From JBGAQP01 sp044220635 (lineage in GTDB: Bacteria; Pseudomonadota; Gammaproteobacteria; Burkholderiales; Usitatibacteraceae), in contig JBGAQP010000002.1 in NCBI GenBank assembly GCA_044220635.1, forward strand, positions 62,001-126,000: a stretch of DNA of 64,000 bases, given 5' to 3'. Below, piece after piece: positions 46,380 through 54,787 of this stretch. The first letter of the stretch is position 1, and every line of letters starts with the position of its first letter. Under the pieces are notes generated by a model. The model worked only from the letters and a program-made list of their open reading frames with translations. It was not told the DNA's origin and ran no database searches. The translations under genes were made by a program, and so were the position numbers.

Positions 46380-46476
46380 GGGGGGACGGGAGGGGAGGCG
46401 CCCGGCAGTTTAGCAGCGCGGCGGCCCGCAGGCTCGTTTGGTAAGCTGGACGCCCCACCCGCGAAGGACCCGGCCC

Positions 46477-47007
46477 GTGCGCATTCCCCCCTGGACCCCC
46501 GAGCGCGCGCCGCGCGATGCCGCGCTCGTCGAAGCCATCCTCGCGCGCCGCGGCGGCGCGCTCCTCAACCTGGACAAGGCCCTGCTCTGGAGCGAGCCCC
46601 TCGCGCGCGGCTGGAACGTGCTGCTGCGCGGCGTGCGCCAGGAGTTCGCGCTCTCCCCGCGCCTGAAGGAGCTCGCCGTGTGCACCGTCGCGAAGCTCAC
46701 CGGCGCGGATTACGAGTTCGCGCACCACGCGCCCGAGTACGTGAAGGCGGGCGGCCCCGAGCGGCTGCTCGCGAAGCTCGACGACCCGGAGCGCGCGGCC
46801 GCGGACCCGGAGTTCTCGGCCGACGAGCGCCTCGCCATCCGCTACGCCATCGCGATGACCCGCTCCATCGAGGTCCCCGAGGCCCTGTTCGGAGAGCTGC
46901 GCGCGCGCTTCCCGGACACCGAGCTCGTCGAGCTCACCGCCGCCATCGCGGTCTACAACATGGTCGCCCGCTTCCTCGTGGCCCTGAAGGTCGATCCGGA
47001 ACATTGA
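46477..47007 (+). CDS. carboxymuconolactone decarboxylase-family protein
   Basis: A 176-residue protein with an AhpD/CMD-like helical domain. It has ALLWSEPLARGWNVLLRGVRQEFALSPRLKELAVCTVAKLTGADYEFAHHAPEY (about 32-85), where the single Cys, Glu and His pair resemble the CMD active region; the AhpD CxxC is not present. GTG at 46477 is taken as start, with AAGGA about 9 nt upstream; a TTG at 46438 is possible. It heads a four-gene plus-strand cluster with an aminotransferase and a TAXI-TRAP transporter. Enzyme activity is unassigned. Confidence 0.75.
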   Translation: MRIPPWTPERAPRDAALVEAILARRGGALLNLDKALLWSEPLARGWNVLLRGVRQEFALSPRLKELAVCTVAKLTGADYEFAHHAPEYVKAGGPERLLAKLDDPERAAADPEFSADERLAIRYAIAMTRSIEVPEALFGELRARFPDTELVELTAAIAVYNMVARFLVALKVDPEH

Positions 47008-47044
47008 TCCCGGCGGTGATATCCTTGCGCCTTCCGGGAGTCCC

Positions 47045-48385
47045 ATGAGCAAGATCCTCCACAGGAGCCTTCGCGGCACCCTGCCTTTCGCGGTCTCGGC
47101 CAGGGGCGTCACGATCACCGACCGCGAGGGGCGCGAGTACCTCGACGCCTGCGGCGGCGCGGCGGTCTCCTGCCTCGGCCACGCCCATCCCGAGGTGCTC
47201 GCCGCGATGCACGCGCAGATCGACCGCCTGGCCTACGCGCACACGAGCTTCTTCACGACCGAGGTGGCCGAGGAGCTCGCCGACACGCTCGTCGCGGACG
47301 CCCCGCCCGGGATCTCGCACGTCTACCTCGTCTCCGGGGGATCCGAAGCGATGGAAGCCGCGCTCAAGATGGCGCGGCAGTATTTCGTCGAGACGGGCGA
47401 GCCGGAAAGGAGCGTCTTCATCGGGCGCCGGCAGAGCTACCACGGCAACACGCTGGGCGCGCTCGCCGTGGGCGGCAACGAATGGCGCCGCAGGCAGTTC
47501 GCGCCGCTGCTCATCGACGTCGCGCGCGTCTCTCCCTGCTACGAGTATCGCGACCGGCGCGCGGAGGAGACGCCGGAACAATACAGCGAGCGCCTCGCCC
47601 TCGAGCTCGAGGCGAAGATCGCCGAGGTGGGCCCGAAGCGCGTCATCGCCTTCGTCGCGGAGACCGTGGTCGGGGCGACCGCGGGCGCGCTCGTGGCCAC
47701 GCCGGGCTACTTCCGGCGCGTCCGCCAGGTCTGCGACCGCCACGGGATCCTGCTCATCGCCGACGAGGTGATGTGCGGCATGGGGCGCACCGGGACGCTG
47801 CACGCGATCGAGCAGGAGGGCGTGGCGCCCGACCTCATGGCCATCGCCAAGGGCCTGGGCGGCGGCTACCAGCCCGTCGGCGCGGTGCTCGCGCACGGGC
47901 GGATCGTGGAGGCGCTGCGCAAGGGCAGCGGGCTCTTCCAGCACGGACACACCTACATCGGCCATCCCGTGGCCGCGGCGGCCGCGCTCGCCGTCCAGCG
48001 CGTGATCCGGCGCGACGGGCTCCTCGCGCGCGTGCGCACGCTCGGAGCGCATTTCGAGAAGCGCCTCGGCGAGGCGCTGGGATCGCACCCCTACGTCGGC
48101 GACATCCGCGGCCGGGGCCTCCTGCGCGCCGTGGAGCTCGTCGAGGACCGCGCGACGAAGCGCCCGTTCGACCCGGCGCTGAAGCTCCACGCGAAAGTGA
48201 AGGCCGCCGGCATGGAGCGCGGCCTCATGACCTACCCCATGGGCGGCACCATCGACGGCGTGCACGGCGACCACGTGCTGCTCGCCCCCCCGTTCATCGC
48301 CACCGAGGCCCAGCTCGACACGATCGTCGAGCGGCTCGCGGCGGCCATCGAGACCAGCACCGCGGCGCTCCGGCGCGCGGCGTAG
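47045..48385 (+). CDS. class III PLP-dependent aminotransferase
   Basis: A 446-residue enzyme of the omega-amino-acid:pyruvate / acetylornithine-type group. The PLP-binding lysine is Lys269 in MAIAKGLGGGYQPVGAV. Upstream marks are YLVSGGSEAMEAALKMARQYF for phosphate binding, SYHGNTLGA, and the aspartate of LLIADEVMCGMGRTG contacting the PLP ring. It transfers an amino group from an amine or omega-amino acid to a keto acid; the exact pair is unknown. It lies between the CMD gene (37 bp) and a TAXI binding protein (33 bp), so the substrate is probably what the TRAP system imports. Confidence 0.92.
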   Translation: MSKILHRSLRGTLPFAVSARGVTITDREGREYLDACGGAAVSCLGHAHPEVLAAMHAQIDRLAYAHTSFFTTEVAEELADTLVADAPPGISHVYLVSGGSEAMEAALKMARQYFVETGEPERSVFIGRRQSYHGNTLGALAVGGNEWRRRQFAPLLIDVARVSPCYEYRDRRAEETPEQYSERLALELEAKIAEVGPKRVIAFVAETVVGATAGALVATPGYFRRVRQVCDRHGILLIADEVMCGMGRTGTLHAIEQEGVAPDLMAIAKGLGGGYQPVGAVLAHGRIVEALRKGSGLFQHGHTYIGHPVAAAAALAVQRVIRRDGLLARVRTLGAHFEKRLGEALGSHPYVGDIRGRGLLRAVELVEDRATKRPFDPALKLHAKVKAAGMERGLMTYPMGGTIDGVHGDHVLLAPPFIATEAQLDTIVERLAAAIETSTAALRRAA

Positions 48386-48418
48386 GTATTGCCCCAGACC
48401 CACCAGAGGAGACCAACA

Positions 48419-49387
48419 ATGAAACGCATCGGCTTCACCCTCGCACTCGCCGTCGCCGCCGCCTTCTCGGCGCCGGAAGCGTCCGCGCAGCAGAAGTTCC
48501 TCACCATCGGCACCGGCGGCGTCACCGGCGTGTACTACGCCGCGGGCGGCGCCATCTGCCGCCTCGTCAACAAGGACCGCGCCAAGCACGGCATCCGCTG
48601 CTCGGTGGAGTCCACCGGCGGGTCGGTCTTCAACATCAACACGATCAAGGCGGGCGAGCTCGACATGGGCGTCGCCCAGTCCGACGTGCACTACAACGCC
48701 ACCCGCGGCGTCGGGCAGTTCAAGGACACGGGCGCCTGGGGCGACCTGCGCGCCGTGATGTCGCTGCACCCGGAGCCGTTCACCGTGGTCGCGCGCAAGG
48801 AAGGCAACGTCAAGTCCTTCGCCGACTTCAAGGGCAAGAAGTTCAACGTCGGCAATCCCGGCTCGGGCACCCGCGCCTCGATGGAGGAGCTCCTCGGCGC
48901 GATGGGCTGGAAGCTCTCCGATTTCGCGCTCGCCTCCGAGCTGAAGGCCGACGAGCACGGCCCGGCGCTTTGCGACGGCAAGATCGACGGGTTCTTCTAC
49001 GCCGTCGGCCATCCGTCGGCCAACATCCAGGACCCGACCACGAGCTGCGGCGCGAAGCTCGTCTCGCTCACCGGTCCCGCCGTGGAATCCCTGCTCAAGG
49101 GCAAACCCTACTACGCGTACGCCACCATTCCCGCGGGCCTCTACCCGAACAACCCGCAGGAGACCAAGACCTACGGCGTGCTCGCCACGCTCGTGAGCTC
49201 CTCCAAGGTGCCCGCGGACAGCGTCTACGCGGTGGTGAAGGCGGTGTTCGACAACTTCGAGGAATTCAAGAAGCTCCACCCGGCCTTCGCCCACCTCAAG
49301 CCCGAGGAAATGGTCAAGAACGGCCTGTCGGCGCCGCTGCACGAAGGCGCCGCCCGCTACTACAAGGAGAAGGGCTGGATCAAGTGA
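48419..49387 (+). CDS. TAXI-family TRAP transporter binding protein
   Basis: A 322-residue periplasmic solute-binding protein. The signal peptide (1 to about 21, ending ASAQ) is followed by the TAXI opening LTIGTGGVTGVYYAAGGAICRLVN. Family marks include VESTGGSVFNINTIKAGELDMGVAQSD and FKGKKFNVGNPGSGTRASME. TAXI proteins bind C4-dicarboxylate-like or amino-acid substrates for a fused TRAP permease, which follows. The start at 48419 has GAGGAG 8 nt upstream. A terminator-like hairpin after the gene suggests the binding protein is made in excess over the permease. Confidence 0.93.
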   Translation: MKRIGFTLALAVAAAFSAPEASAQQKFLTIGTGGVTGVYYAAGGAICRLVNKDRAKHGIRCSVESTGGSVFNINTIKAGELDMGVAQSDVHYNATRGVGQFKDTGAWGDLRAVMSLHPEPFTVVARKEGNVKSFADFKGKKFNVGNPGSGTRASMEELLGAMGWKLSDFALASELKADEHGPALCDGKIDGFFYAVGHPSANIQDPTTSCGAKLVSLTGPAVESLLKGKPYYAYATIPAGLYPNNPQETKTYGVLATLVSSSKVPADSVYAVVKAVFDNFEEFKKLHPAFAHLKPEEMVKNGLSAPLHEGAARYYKEKGWIK

Positions 49388-49455
49388 CGGCGTGCCCGGG
49401 GCACCCGCCCCGGGCGGGTCTCGTCATCCCGGCCGCGGCCGGGATCCGCTGAACA

Positions 49456-49484
49456 ACGGGGTGGGCTCGCGCCCGCCCCGTTTT
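49456..49484 (+). terminator. internal terminator/attenuator in the TRAP operon
   Basis: An 11-bp stem with one G-U pair, ACGGGGTGGGC / GCCCGCCCCGT, loop TCGC, then TTTT. It lies in the 116-bp gap between binding-protein and permease genes. Another stem, CCCGGGGC/GCCCCGGG, lies upstream near 49396-49415. Confidence 0.65.
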
Positions 49485-49503
49485 CGCATCCGGAGGGGGA
49501 GCC

Positions 49504-52095
49504 ATGGACGAGAACAAGAAGCCGGCCGAACCCAGCGAGGAGCTGCAGCAGCTGGTCGCGGATTCCGACACCGGCGGCCGCAAGGTCGGCGGCGCGGTCG
49601 GGCAACTGATCTTCTGGGTGGCCGTCGGCTGGTCGCTCTTCCAGCTCTGGTACGCCTCGCCCCTGCCCTTCGTCCTCGGGTTCGGGGTCCTCAACGACAC
49701 CGAGGCCCGCTCGCTGCACCTGGGCGTCGCGTTGTTCCTCGGCTACCTCTGCTACCCCGCGTTCCTCAAGGGCTCGCGCAGCAAGGTGCCGTGGTACGAC
49801 TGGATCCTCGGGCTCGTCGCGGCGTTCGCCGGCGCCTATTTCCTGCTCTTCTACGCCCAGCTCGCCACGCGGCCCGGCACGCCGAACCTCATGGACATCG
49901 TCGTGGCCTCGGCGGGGATCGTGCTGCTGCTGGAAGCCACGCGGCGCGCGGTCGGGATGCCGATGACGGTGCTCGCCCTGCTCTTCCTCGCCTACATCAT
50001 GTTCGGCAAGTACATGCCGGAAGTCCTCTCGCACAAGGGGGCATCGCTCGAGCGCATGCTCTCCCACCAGTGGCTGACGACCGAAGGCGTCTTCGGCGTG
50101 GCGCTCGGCGTTTCCTCGTCGTTCATCTTCATCTACGTGCTGTTCGGCGCGCTCCTCGACCGGGCCGGGGCCGGCAATTACATGATGCAGGTCTCGATGG
50201 CCCTCCTCGGCCACCTGCGCGGGGGACCGGCGAAGGTGGCGGTGGTCTCCTCGGGGTTGAACGGCCTCATCTCGGGCTCCTCGGTCTCGAACGTCGTCTC
50301 GGGCGGCATCTTCACGATCCCGCTCATGAAGAAGGCGGGCTACGGCGGCGTGAAGGCGGGCGCGATCGAGACCATGAGCTCGGTGAACGGCCAGATCATG
50401 CCGCCCGTGATGGGCGCGGCCGCCTTCCTCATGGTCGAGTACGTGGGCATCAGCTACACCGAGATCTGCAAGCACGCGTTCCTGCCCGCCACGCTCTCCT
50501 ACATCTCGCTCTTCTACATCGTGCACCTCGAGGCGATGAAGATCGGGCTGGAGCCCTTCGCGCCGGGGCGCATCCGCTCGCGGCGCGAGCGCGTGACCGG
50601 CTGGGGGCTCGGGCTCTCGGGCACCATCGCCGTCCTGTGCGGCATCTACTTCGTGGCGGAAGTCGCGAAGAACCTCTTCGGCGCGGCCGCTCCGTGGATC
50701 CTCGGCTTCCTGCTGGCGGGCCTCTACGTGCTCTGCATCCGCATCGCCGCGAACTGCCCCGACCTGCCGCAGGACATCGACGTCAAGAACCCCGTGCTGC
50801 CGGAGACCTGGCCGACGGTGAAGGCGGGGCTGCACTTCCTCATTCCCTTCGGCACGCTGATCTGGTGCCTCATGATCGAGGAGCTCTCGCCCGCCCTGTC
50901 CGCGTTCTGGGCCACGGTGGTGCTCCTCATGCTCATGGTCTCCCAGCGCCCCCTCACCGCCTTCTTCCGCGGCAAAGGTTTCGTCCCCGGCGAGATCATG
51001 ATCGGTTCGCGCGAAGTGATTCTGGGCATGAACGACGGCGCACGGAACATGATCGGCATCGCCATCGCCACGGCGACCGCGGGCATCATCGTCGGCGGCA
51101 TCACGCTGACGGGGCTGGGACTGCGGATGACGGAGTTCGTCGAGTTCGTCTCGATGGGCAACGTGATCTTCATGCTGCTCTTCACGGCCTTCGTGTGCCT
51201 CGTCCTGGGACTGGGCGTGCCCACGACGGCCAACTACATCCTCGTCGCCACGCTGATGGCGCCGGTGATCGTGGAGCTGGGCGCGCAGTCCGGGCTCGTG
51301 ATCCCGCTGATCGGCGTGCACCTCTTCGTCTTCTACTACGGGATCATGGGCGACATCACGCCCCCCGTGGGGCTCGCGAGCTTCGCGGCGGCGGCGATCT
51401 CGGGCGAGGACGCGATCAAGACCGGCATCCAGGGCTCGGTGTACGCGCTGCGAACCGTCGTGCTGCCGTTCGTGTGGATCTTCAACCCGCAGCTGCTGCT
51501 CATGGACCTCGAGGGGTGGTGGGAGCTCACGCTGGTCGTCGTGTCGGCCACCGCGGCCTCGCTCGTCTTCGCCGCGGCCACGATCGGCTGGTTCCACGCG
51601 AAGAGCCGCTGGTGGGAGAGCGCGATCCTGCTCGTCGCCGTCTTCATGCTCTTCCGCCCGAACTTTTTTATGGACCAGCTCTATGCGCCCTGGGATTCCC
51701 GGCCCGCGAAGCAGCTCTACGCCATCGCCAAGGAGCTCCCCGAAGGCGCGCCGCTGGTGCTCGTGATCGAGGGCGCGAACGTCGAGGGCGAGGACATCCG
51801 CAAGACGGTCTCCGTGCACCTCGCGAAGCCGGGCGAGGGCCGTGCCCGGCTTTCGGAATCCGGGGTGACCTTCACGGTGCTGGGCGACGAGGTGCGCGTG
51901 GCGACGGTGAAATTCGGCAGCCGCGCCAAGCGCGGGGGATTCGAGCAGGGCTGGAAGGTGGCCGAGGTCAAGGTGCGCTCGGAAGCGCCGTCGGAGCACT
52001 GGGTCTTCGTGCCCGCGTTCGCCTTCATCGGCTTCGTCTACTTCCTGCAGCGGCGCCGCACCCTGGCCGCGCGCAGGAATGCCGCCGCGGCCTGA
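49504..52095 (+). CDS. fused TRAP transporter permease (4TM-12TM) with DUF3394
   Basis: An 863-residue inner-membrane protein. It joins the small TRAP subunit (about 35-160) to a DctM-like large subunit (about 165-700: GLISGSSVSNVVSGGIFTIPLMKKAGY, GLGVPTTANYILVATLMAP, PVGLASFAAAA). A C-terminal DUF3394 domain (about 735-860) ends in a hydrophobic helix and a basic tail. Fused permeases with DUF3394 pair with TAXI binding proteins and use a sodium or proton gradient. It is preceded by GGAGGGGGAGCC. The transported compound is unknown; the aminotransferase upstream favours an amino or keto acid. Confidence 0.92.
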   Translation: MDENKKPAEPSEELQQLVADSDTGGRKVGGAVGQLIFWVAVGWSLFQLWYASPLPFVLGFGVLNDTEARSLHLGVALFLGYLCYPAFLKGSRSKVPWYDWILGLVAAFAGAYFLLFYAQLATRPGTPNLMDIVVASAGIVLLLEATRRAVGMPMTVLALLFLAYIMFGKYMPEVLSHKGASLERMLSHQWLTTEGVFGVALGVSSSFIFIYVLFGALLDRAGAGNYMMQVSMALLGHLRGGPAKVAVVSSGLNGLISGSSVSNVVSGGIFTIPLMKKAGYGGVKAGAIETMSSVNGQIMPPVMGAAAFLMVEYVGISYTEICKHAFLPATLSYISLFYIVHLEAMKIGLEPFAPGRIRSRRERVTGWGLGLSGTIAVLCGIYFVAEVAKNLFGAAAPWILGFLLAGLYVLCIRIAANCPDLPQDIDVKNPVLPETWPTVKAGLHFLIPFGTLIWCLMIEELSPALSAFWATVVLLMLMVSQRPLTAFFRGKGFVPGEIMIGSREVILGMNDGARNMIGIAIATATAGIIVGGITLTGLGLRMTEFVEFVSMGNVIFMLLFTAFVCLVLGLGVPTTANYILVATLMAPVIVELGAQSGLVIPLIGVHLFVFYYGIMGDITPPVGLASFAAAAISGEDAIKTGIQGSVYALRTVVLPFVWIFNPQLLLMDLEGWWELTLVVVSATAASLVFAAATIGWFHAKSRWWESAILLVAVFMLFRPNFFMDQLYAPWDSRPAKQLYAIAKELPEGAPLVLVIEGANVEGEDIRKTVSVHLAKPGEGRARLSESGVTFTVLGDEVRVATVKFGSRAKRGGFEQGWKVAEVKVRSEAPSEHWVFVPAFAFIGFVYFLQRRRTLAARRNAAAA

Positions 52096-52115
52096 GGCCC
52101 GGCGGCCGCGATCGA

Positions 52116-52139
52116 CGGGGGCGGCCCGCGCCGCCCCCG
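52116..52139. terminator. convergent terminator, TRAP operon / lipoprotein
   Basis: Perfect 10-bp stem CGGGGGCGGC / GCCGCCCCCG with a 4-nt loop; no T tract. Confidence 0.6.
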
Positions 52140-52146
52140 CCCGGGG

Positions 52147-52620
52147 TCACTTCACGGAGAACTTCTTCGCGCCGGCGGACTTGCCGTCGACGCTGACATC
52201 CACTTCGTAGTCGCCCACGGGCCAGCCGTCGGGCTTCGACACGTGGAACTCGTTCGTGGCCGGGCCCGTGGCGTTGATCGTCATCGAGTCTTCCTTCACC
52301 ACCGCGACCTGGCCGCCCTTCACGTAGGTCCACTTCGCCGTGAGGGTGGCGCTGCCCGAGCCCGTCGTCTCGACGGAAGCGTAGAAGGTGTCGCCCTTGG
52401 CGAAGGCTTGCGTCGGGGCCGTGACCTTCTTGTCGGCGCCGATCGCCTTGCCGACCGTCACCGTGGAGATGGCCACCACGGCCGGCGCGGGTGCCGGTGC
52501 GGGAGCCGCGGCGGGGGCGGGGGCGGCAGCGGCGGGCTTGGGCGGCTCTTCCTTCTTGCCGCAGGCGGCGAACGTCACGGCGAGCGCCGCGACGAGGGCA
52601 TACACGAGCTTCGATTGCAT
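52147..52620 (-). CDS. lipoprotein with Ala/Pro linker
   Basis: A 157-residue protein. The lipoprotein signal ends FAACGKKEE (Cys20) and is followed by an Ala/Pro-rich linker of about 30 residues that would reach away from the membrane. A strand-rich C-terminal domain follows (FAKGDTFYASVETTGSGSATLTAKWTYVKG, GDYEVDVSVDGKSAG), like an immunoglobulin or DUF-type fold. Start: AAGGAA 8 nt upstream of ATG at 52620. The LysM gene lies 74 bp upstream on the same strand. Function unknown. Confidence 0.72.
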   Translation of the reverse strand: MQSKLVYALVAALAVTFAACGKKEEPPKPAAAAPAPAAAPAPAPAPAVVAISTVTVGKAIGADKKVTAPTQAFAKGDTFYASVETTGSGSATLTAKWTYVKGGQVAVVKEDSMTINATGPATNEFHVSKPDGWPVGDYEVDVSVDGKSAGAKKFSVK

Positions 52621-52694
52621 GATCGGTTCCTTGTCGGTTGGCGGCGGCCCGGCAGGGGGCCGGCGCCGGTTCGTCGGCGTGGACCTCGCGGGCG

Positions 52695-52916
52695 TCACTT
52701 GGGCGGGATCTTCAGTTTCTGGCCCGGGAAGATCTTGTTGGGGTCCTTGATGATGTCCTTGTTCGCCTCGAAGATCCGCTTCCAGTCGTTGGCGTTGCCG
52801 TACTCGCGCTTCGCGATCTTCGAGAGGCTGTCGCCGGAGACGACGACGTAGACCTTTTCCGCGGTCGAACTCGACCCGGACTGGACGTTGGAGAAATCGG
52901 GCATCTTTTCGCTCAT
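52695..52916 (-). CDS. small LysM-domain protein
   Basis: A 73-residue protein with a single LysM domain over most of its length: VYVVVSGDSLSKIAKREYGNANDWKRIFEANKDII, then KIFPGQKLKIPP. There is no signal peptide, so it is probably cytoplasmic like E. coli Kbp/YgaU, which carries a BON domain before LysM; here BON is missing. LysM usually binds N-acetylglucosamine polymers; in Kbp it helps bind potassium. The ATG at 52916 is preceded by GAGGGGG. It is divergent from tRNA-Arg. Confidence 0.88.
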   Translation of the reverse strand: MSEKMPDFSNVQSGSSSTAEKVYVVVSGDSLSKIAKREYGNANDWKRIFEANKDIIKDPNKIFPGQKLKIPPK

Positions 52917-52998
52917 GGGGACCCCCTCGGAAATGAAAAAAAACGCCTGCCTGAAAAGGGCTGCGAAGAGAGCATACCCCGGCCGGAATCCGCGGAAT

Positions 52999-53025
52999 TT
53001 GACCTCCGACAGCCCATGCGATAAT
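52999..53025 (+). promoter_or_regulatory. promoter of tRNA-Arg
   Basis: TTGACC (52999-53004) and GATAAT (53020-53025), spacer 15 bp, which is short. The tRNA begins 12 nt after the -10 box. Confidence 0.5.
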
Positions 53026-53036
53026 CGCCCCGCAGC

Positions 53037-53112
53037 GCCCCGGTAGCTCAGTGGATAGAGCAGCCCCCTCCTAAGGGGCAGGTCGCACGTTCGATTCGTG
53101 TTCGGGGCGCCA
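53037..53112 (+). tRNA. tRNA-Arg (CCT)
   Basis: Acceptor GCCCCGG pairs with TCGGGGC (one G-U); positions 8-9 are TA and the D arm is GCTCAGTGGATAGAGC. The anticodon stem GCCCC/GGGGC encloses loop CTCCTAA, giving anticodon CCT. The T arm is GCACGTTCGATTCGTGT, then discriminator G and encoded CCA (53110-53112). Confidence 0.96.
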
Positions 53113-53298
53113 ATCGCATTCGCGGGCCCGCGAATGCTCCTGGGATGCGCCCCGTCACCGAATCTCACAGGTTTCCATGGGTGGCGGCCCGCAAGGGGCC
53201 TTGTGCGATTCGTGTTCGGGGCGCCACATCGTCCTCAAGTCCACCGCGCATGGGTGGCGGCCCGCAAGGGCCTTGCGCGATTCGTGTTCGGGGCGCCA
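53092..53298 (+). repeat. three copies of the tRNA-Arg 3' tail
   Basis: The last 21 bp of the tRNA (53092-53112) recur exactly at 53206-53226 and 53278-53298. The two downstream copies sit in a 72-73 bp direct repeat that starts CATGGGTGGCGGCCCGCAAG at 53176 and 53249 and runs on into CATCGTCCTC. No integrase is present in the window. Confidence 0.88.
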
Positions 53299-53339
53299 CA
53301 TCGTCCTCGCGCCCTCGCGCGAGGACTCCGCGCGGGGCG

Positions 53340-54260
53340 CTAGAGGACGGCGGGCGGGGGATGGCGGCGCAGCTGCATGCCGGGTTCGCCGCTCAGGCGC
53401 TCGGCGAAGCGCACGTTCTGCTTCACCGCCTCCATGTAGAGGTTGGTGCCGCCGAAATGCGAGCGGGCGTAATCGTAGGCGCCGCCGAGGTCGTTGTGCA
53501 GCCGCTTCGAGGCCGTGACGTAGAAGCCGGGCGTCTTGTGCACGAGATCGTCGGGAGAGGCGAAGAGCGTCACCTCGCCCTCGCCCGTGCGCCGGCGCGC
53601 GATGCCGCCGACCACGAACTCCGGGAAGAGCCGGTCGCGGCATTTCTCGAGGTAGCAGCGGTCCGACATCTGCGCGATGATGTCCGCCGAGCCGAGGAGC
53701 GTGCCGAGCAGCTTGAACACCGGCGAAGGCACGCGGATCCGCGCCACCGGGCGCTCGTACCCCGTGAAGTGCACGATCTGGCCGGCGATGTCCGCGAAGT
53801 CGGCCATGCCCAGCGTCGGCAGGTACTCCTTGAGGAAGCGCGCCCCGCGCGAGACATGCACGGTCGTGTACTCCGCGCCCGAGCGATGCTTCTTGTCGCC
53901 CTCGCGCCGGATGTAGCCGCAGTCGTGGAAGAGCGCGCAGACCACCCCGAGCTGGAAGAGGCGCTCGCCCAGCGGGACGCCCTCGCCCCGGGAGCGCTCG
54001 TAGCCGTCGAGGAGGCGCGCCATCGCGAGCGTCACCTCGAGCACGTGCTGCAGGTCGTGGTAAGCCGTGTCGCAGCGCGCGTACCCCGGATATTCGCCCC
54101 GGTACATGCGCACCACGTCATCGAAGGCCCGGGCCATCGCCGGGGCCTGCATCCGCGCGTAGAGCGCGCGGTGGATCCGCGAGACTTCGAGCTTCACGCA
54201 CACCGCGTCGGTCGTGTTGATCCGATTGGTGACGTCGAACTCGGAACGCCGGAAGTTCAT
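53340..54260 (-). CDS. HD-domain phosphohydrolase
   Basis: A 306-residue protein. It has an HD-type metal site: His in YHDLQHVLEV (near residue 70), the HD pair in CALFHDCGYIRREGDKKH (near 110), and a later His and Asp (HFTGYERP; GSADIIAQMSD) that complete the fold. HD proteins hydrolyse nucleotides or cyclic dinucleotides, but the HD-GYP signature is absent, so c-di-GMP cleavage is not claimed. The ATG at 54260 is preceded by GGGGAGGGG; longer starts would lack this site. Its 3' end is 41 bp from the tRNA-tail repeats. Confidence 0.78.
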   Translation of the reverse strand: MNFRRSEFDVTNRINTTDAVCVKLEVSRIHRALYARMQAPAMARAFDDVVRMYRGEYPGYARCDTAYHDLQHVLEVTLAMARLLDGYERSRGEGVPLGERLFQLGVVCALFHDCGYIRREGDKKHRSGAEYTTVHVSRGARFLKEYLPTLGMADFADIAGQIVHFTGYERPVARIRVPSPVFKLLGTLLGSADIIAQMSDRCYLEKCRDRLFPEFVVGGIARRRTGEGEVTLFASPDDLVHKTPGFYVTASKRLHNDLGGAYDYARSHFGGTNLYMEAVKQNVRFAERLSGEPGMQLRRHPPPAVL

Positions 54261-54430
54261 CCGCCCCTCCCCACCTGTAAGTTCCTGTTTTTGTTGCCCT
54301 GCGGACTTCGGCAATCCGGCCATTCTGGACCGCGCCCGGGGCCTTCGCAAGCGCCCCGGCAGCCGTGTCAAGACTAGCCAAAGGGGGCGGGCGGGAGTAA
54401 GGTTTTTGCACAGCCCGGAAGGACCCCAGC

Positions 54431-54646
54431 ATGCCGACTCTGACGACGGAGAGCGCCGAGGAAATCAAGCGGCGCATCAGCGAGCTCAACCTCGAGCATC
54501 GCGATCTGGACAGGGCCATCGAAGCCCTGGAGCACAACCCCCTCCACGACGAACTGCAGTTGAAGCGCCTCAAGAAACGCAAGTTGATGCTGAAGGACCA
54601 GATCTTCATGCTCCAGCGCCAGCTGGTCCCCGATATTCCCGCCTAG
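54431..54646 (+). CDS. YdcH/DUF465-family protein
   Basis: A 71-residue all-helical protein. It has the DUF465 pattern: RISELNLEHRDLDRAIEALEHN, a short turn (PLHDELQLKRLKKRKLMLKDQIFMLQ) and the end VPDIPA. The two amphipathic helices probably form a coiled-coil hairpin. E. coli YdcH is uncharacterised. Ribosome site AAGGA lies 8 nt before the ATG. It is divergent from the HD-domain gene. Confidence 0.88.
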   Translation: MPTLTTESAEEIKRRISELNLEHRDLDRAIEALEHNPLHDELQLKRLKKRKLMLKDQIFMLQRQLVPDIPA

Positions 54647-54787
54647 CAAGCCCCCGGGGGAACTCTCCCGGAGGCACCCGGTCTTTCCGCAAGGCCCGGT
54701 CACGCGTCCCGTTTGGTCGCGATCCCGACTTTCGCCGATAATGGCGCTCGTCGTCCCCCTTCCGCCACCGGAATTCCCCGAATCAGC

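Noticed and set aside
53113..53339. Additional tRNA genes suggested by repeated tRNA-like 3' ends
   Set aside because: Only the 21-bp tail is repeated; no acceptor 5' strand, D arm or anticodon arm precedes the copies.
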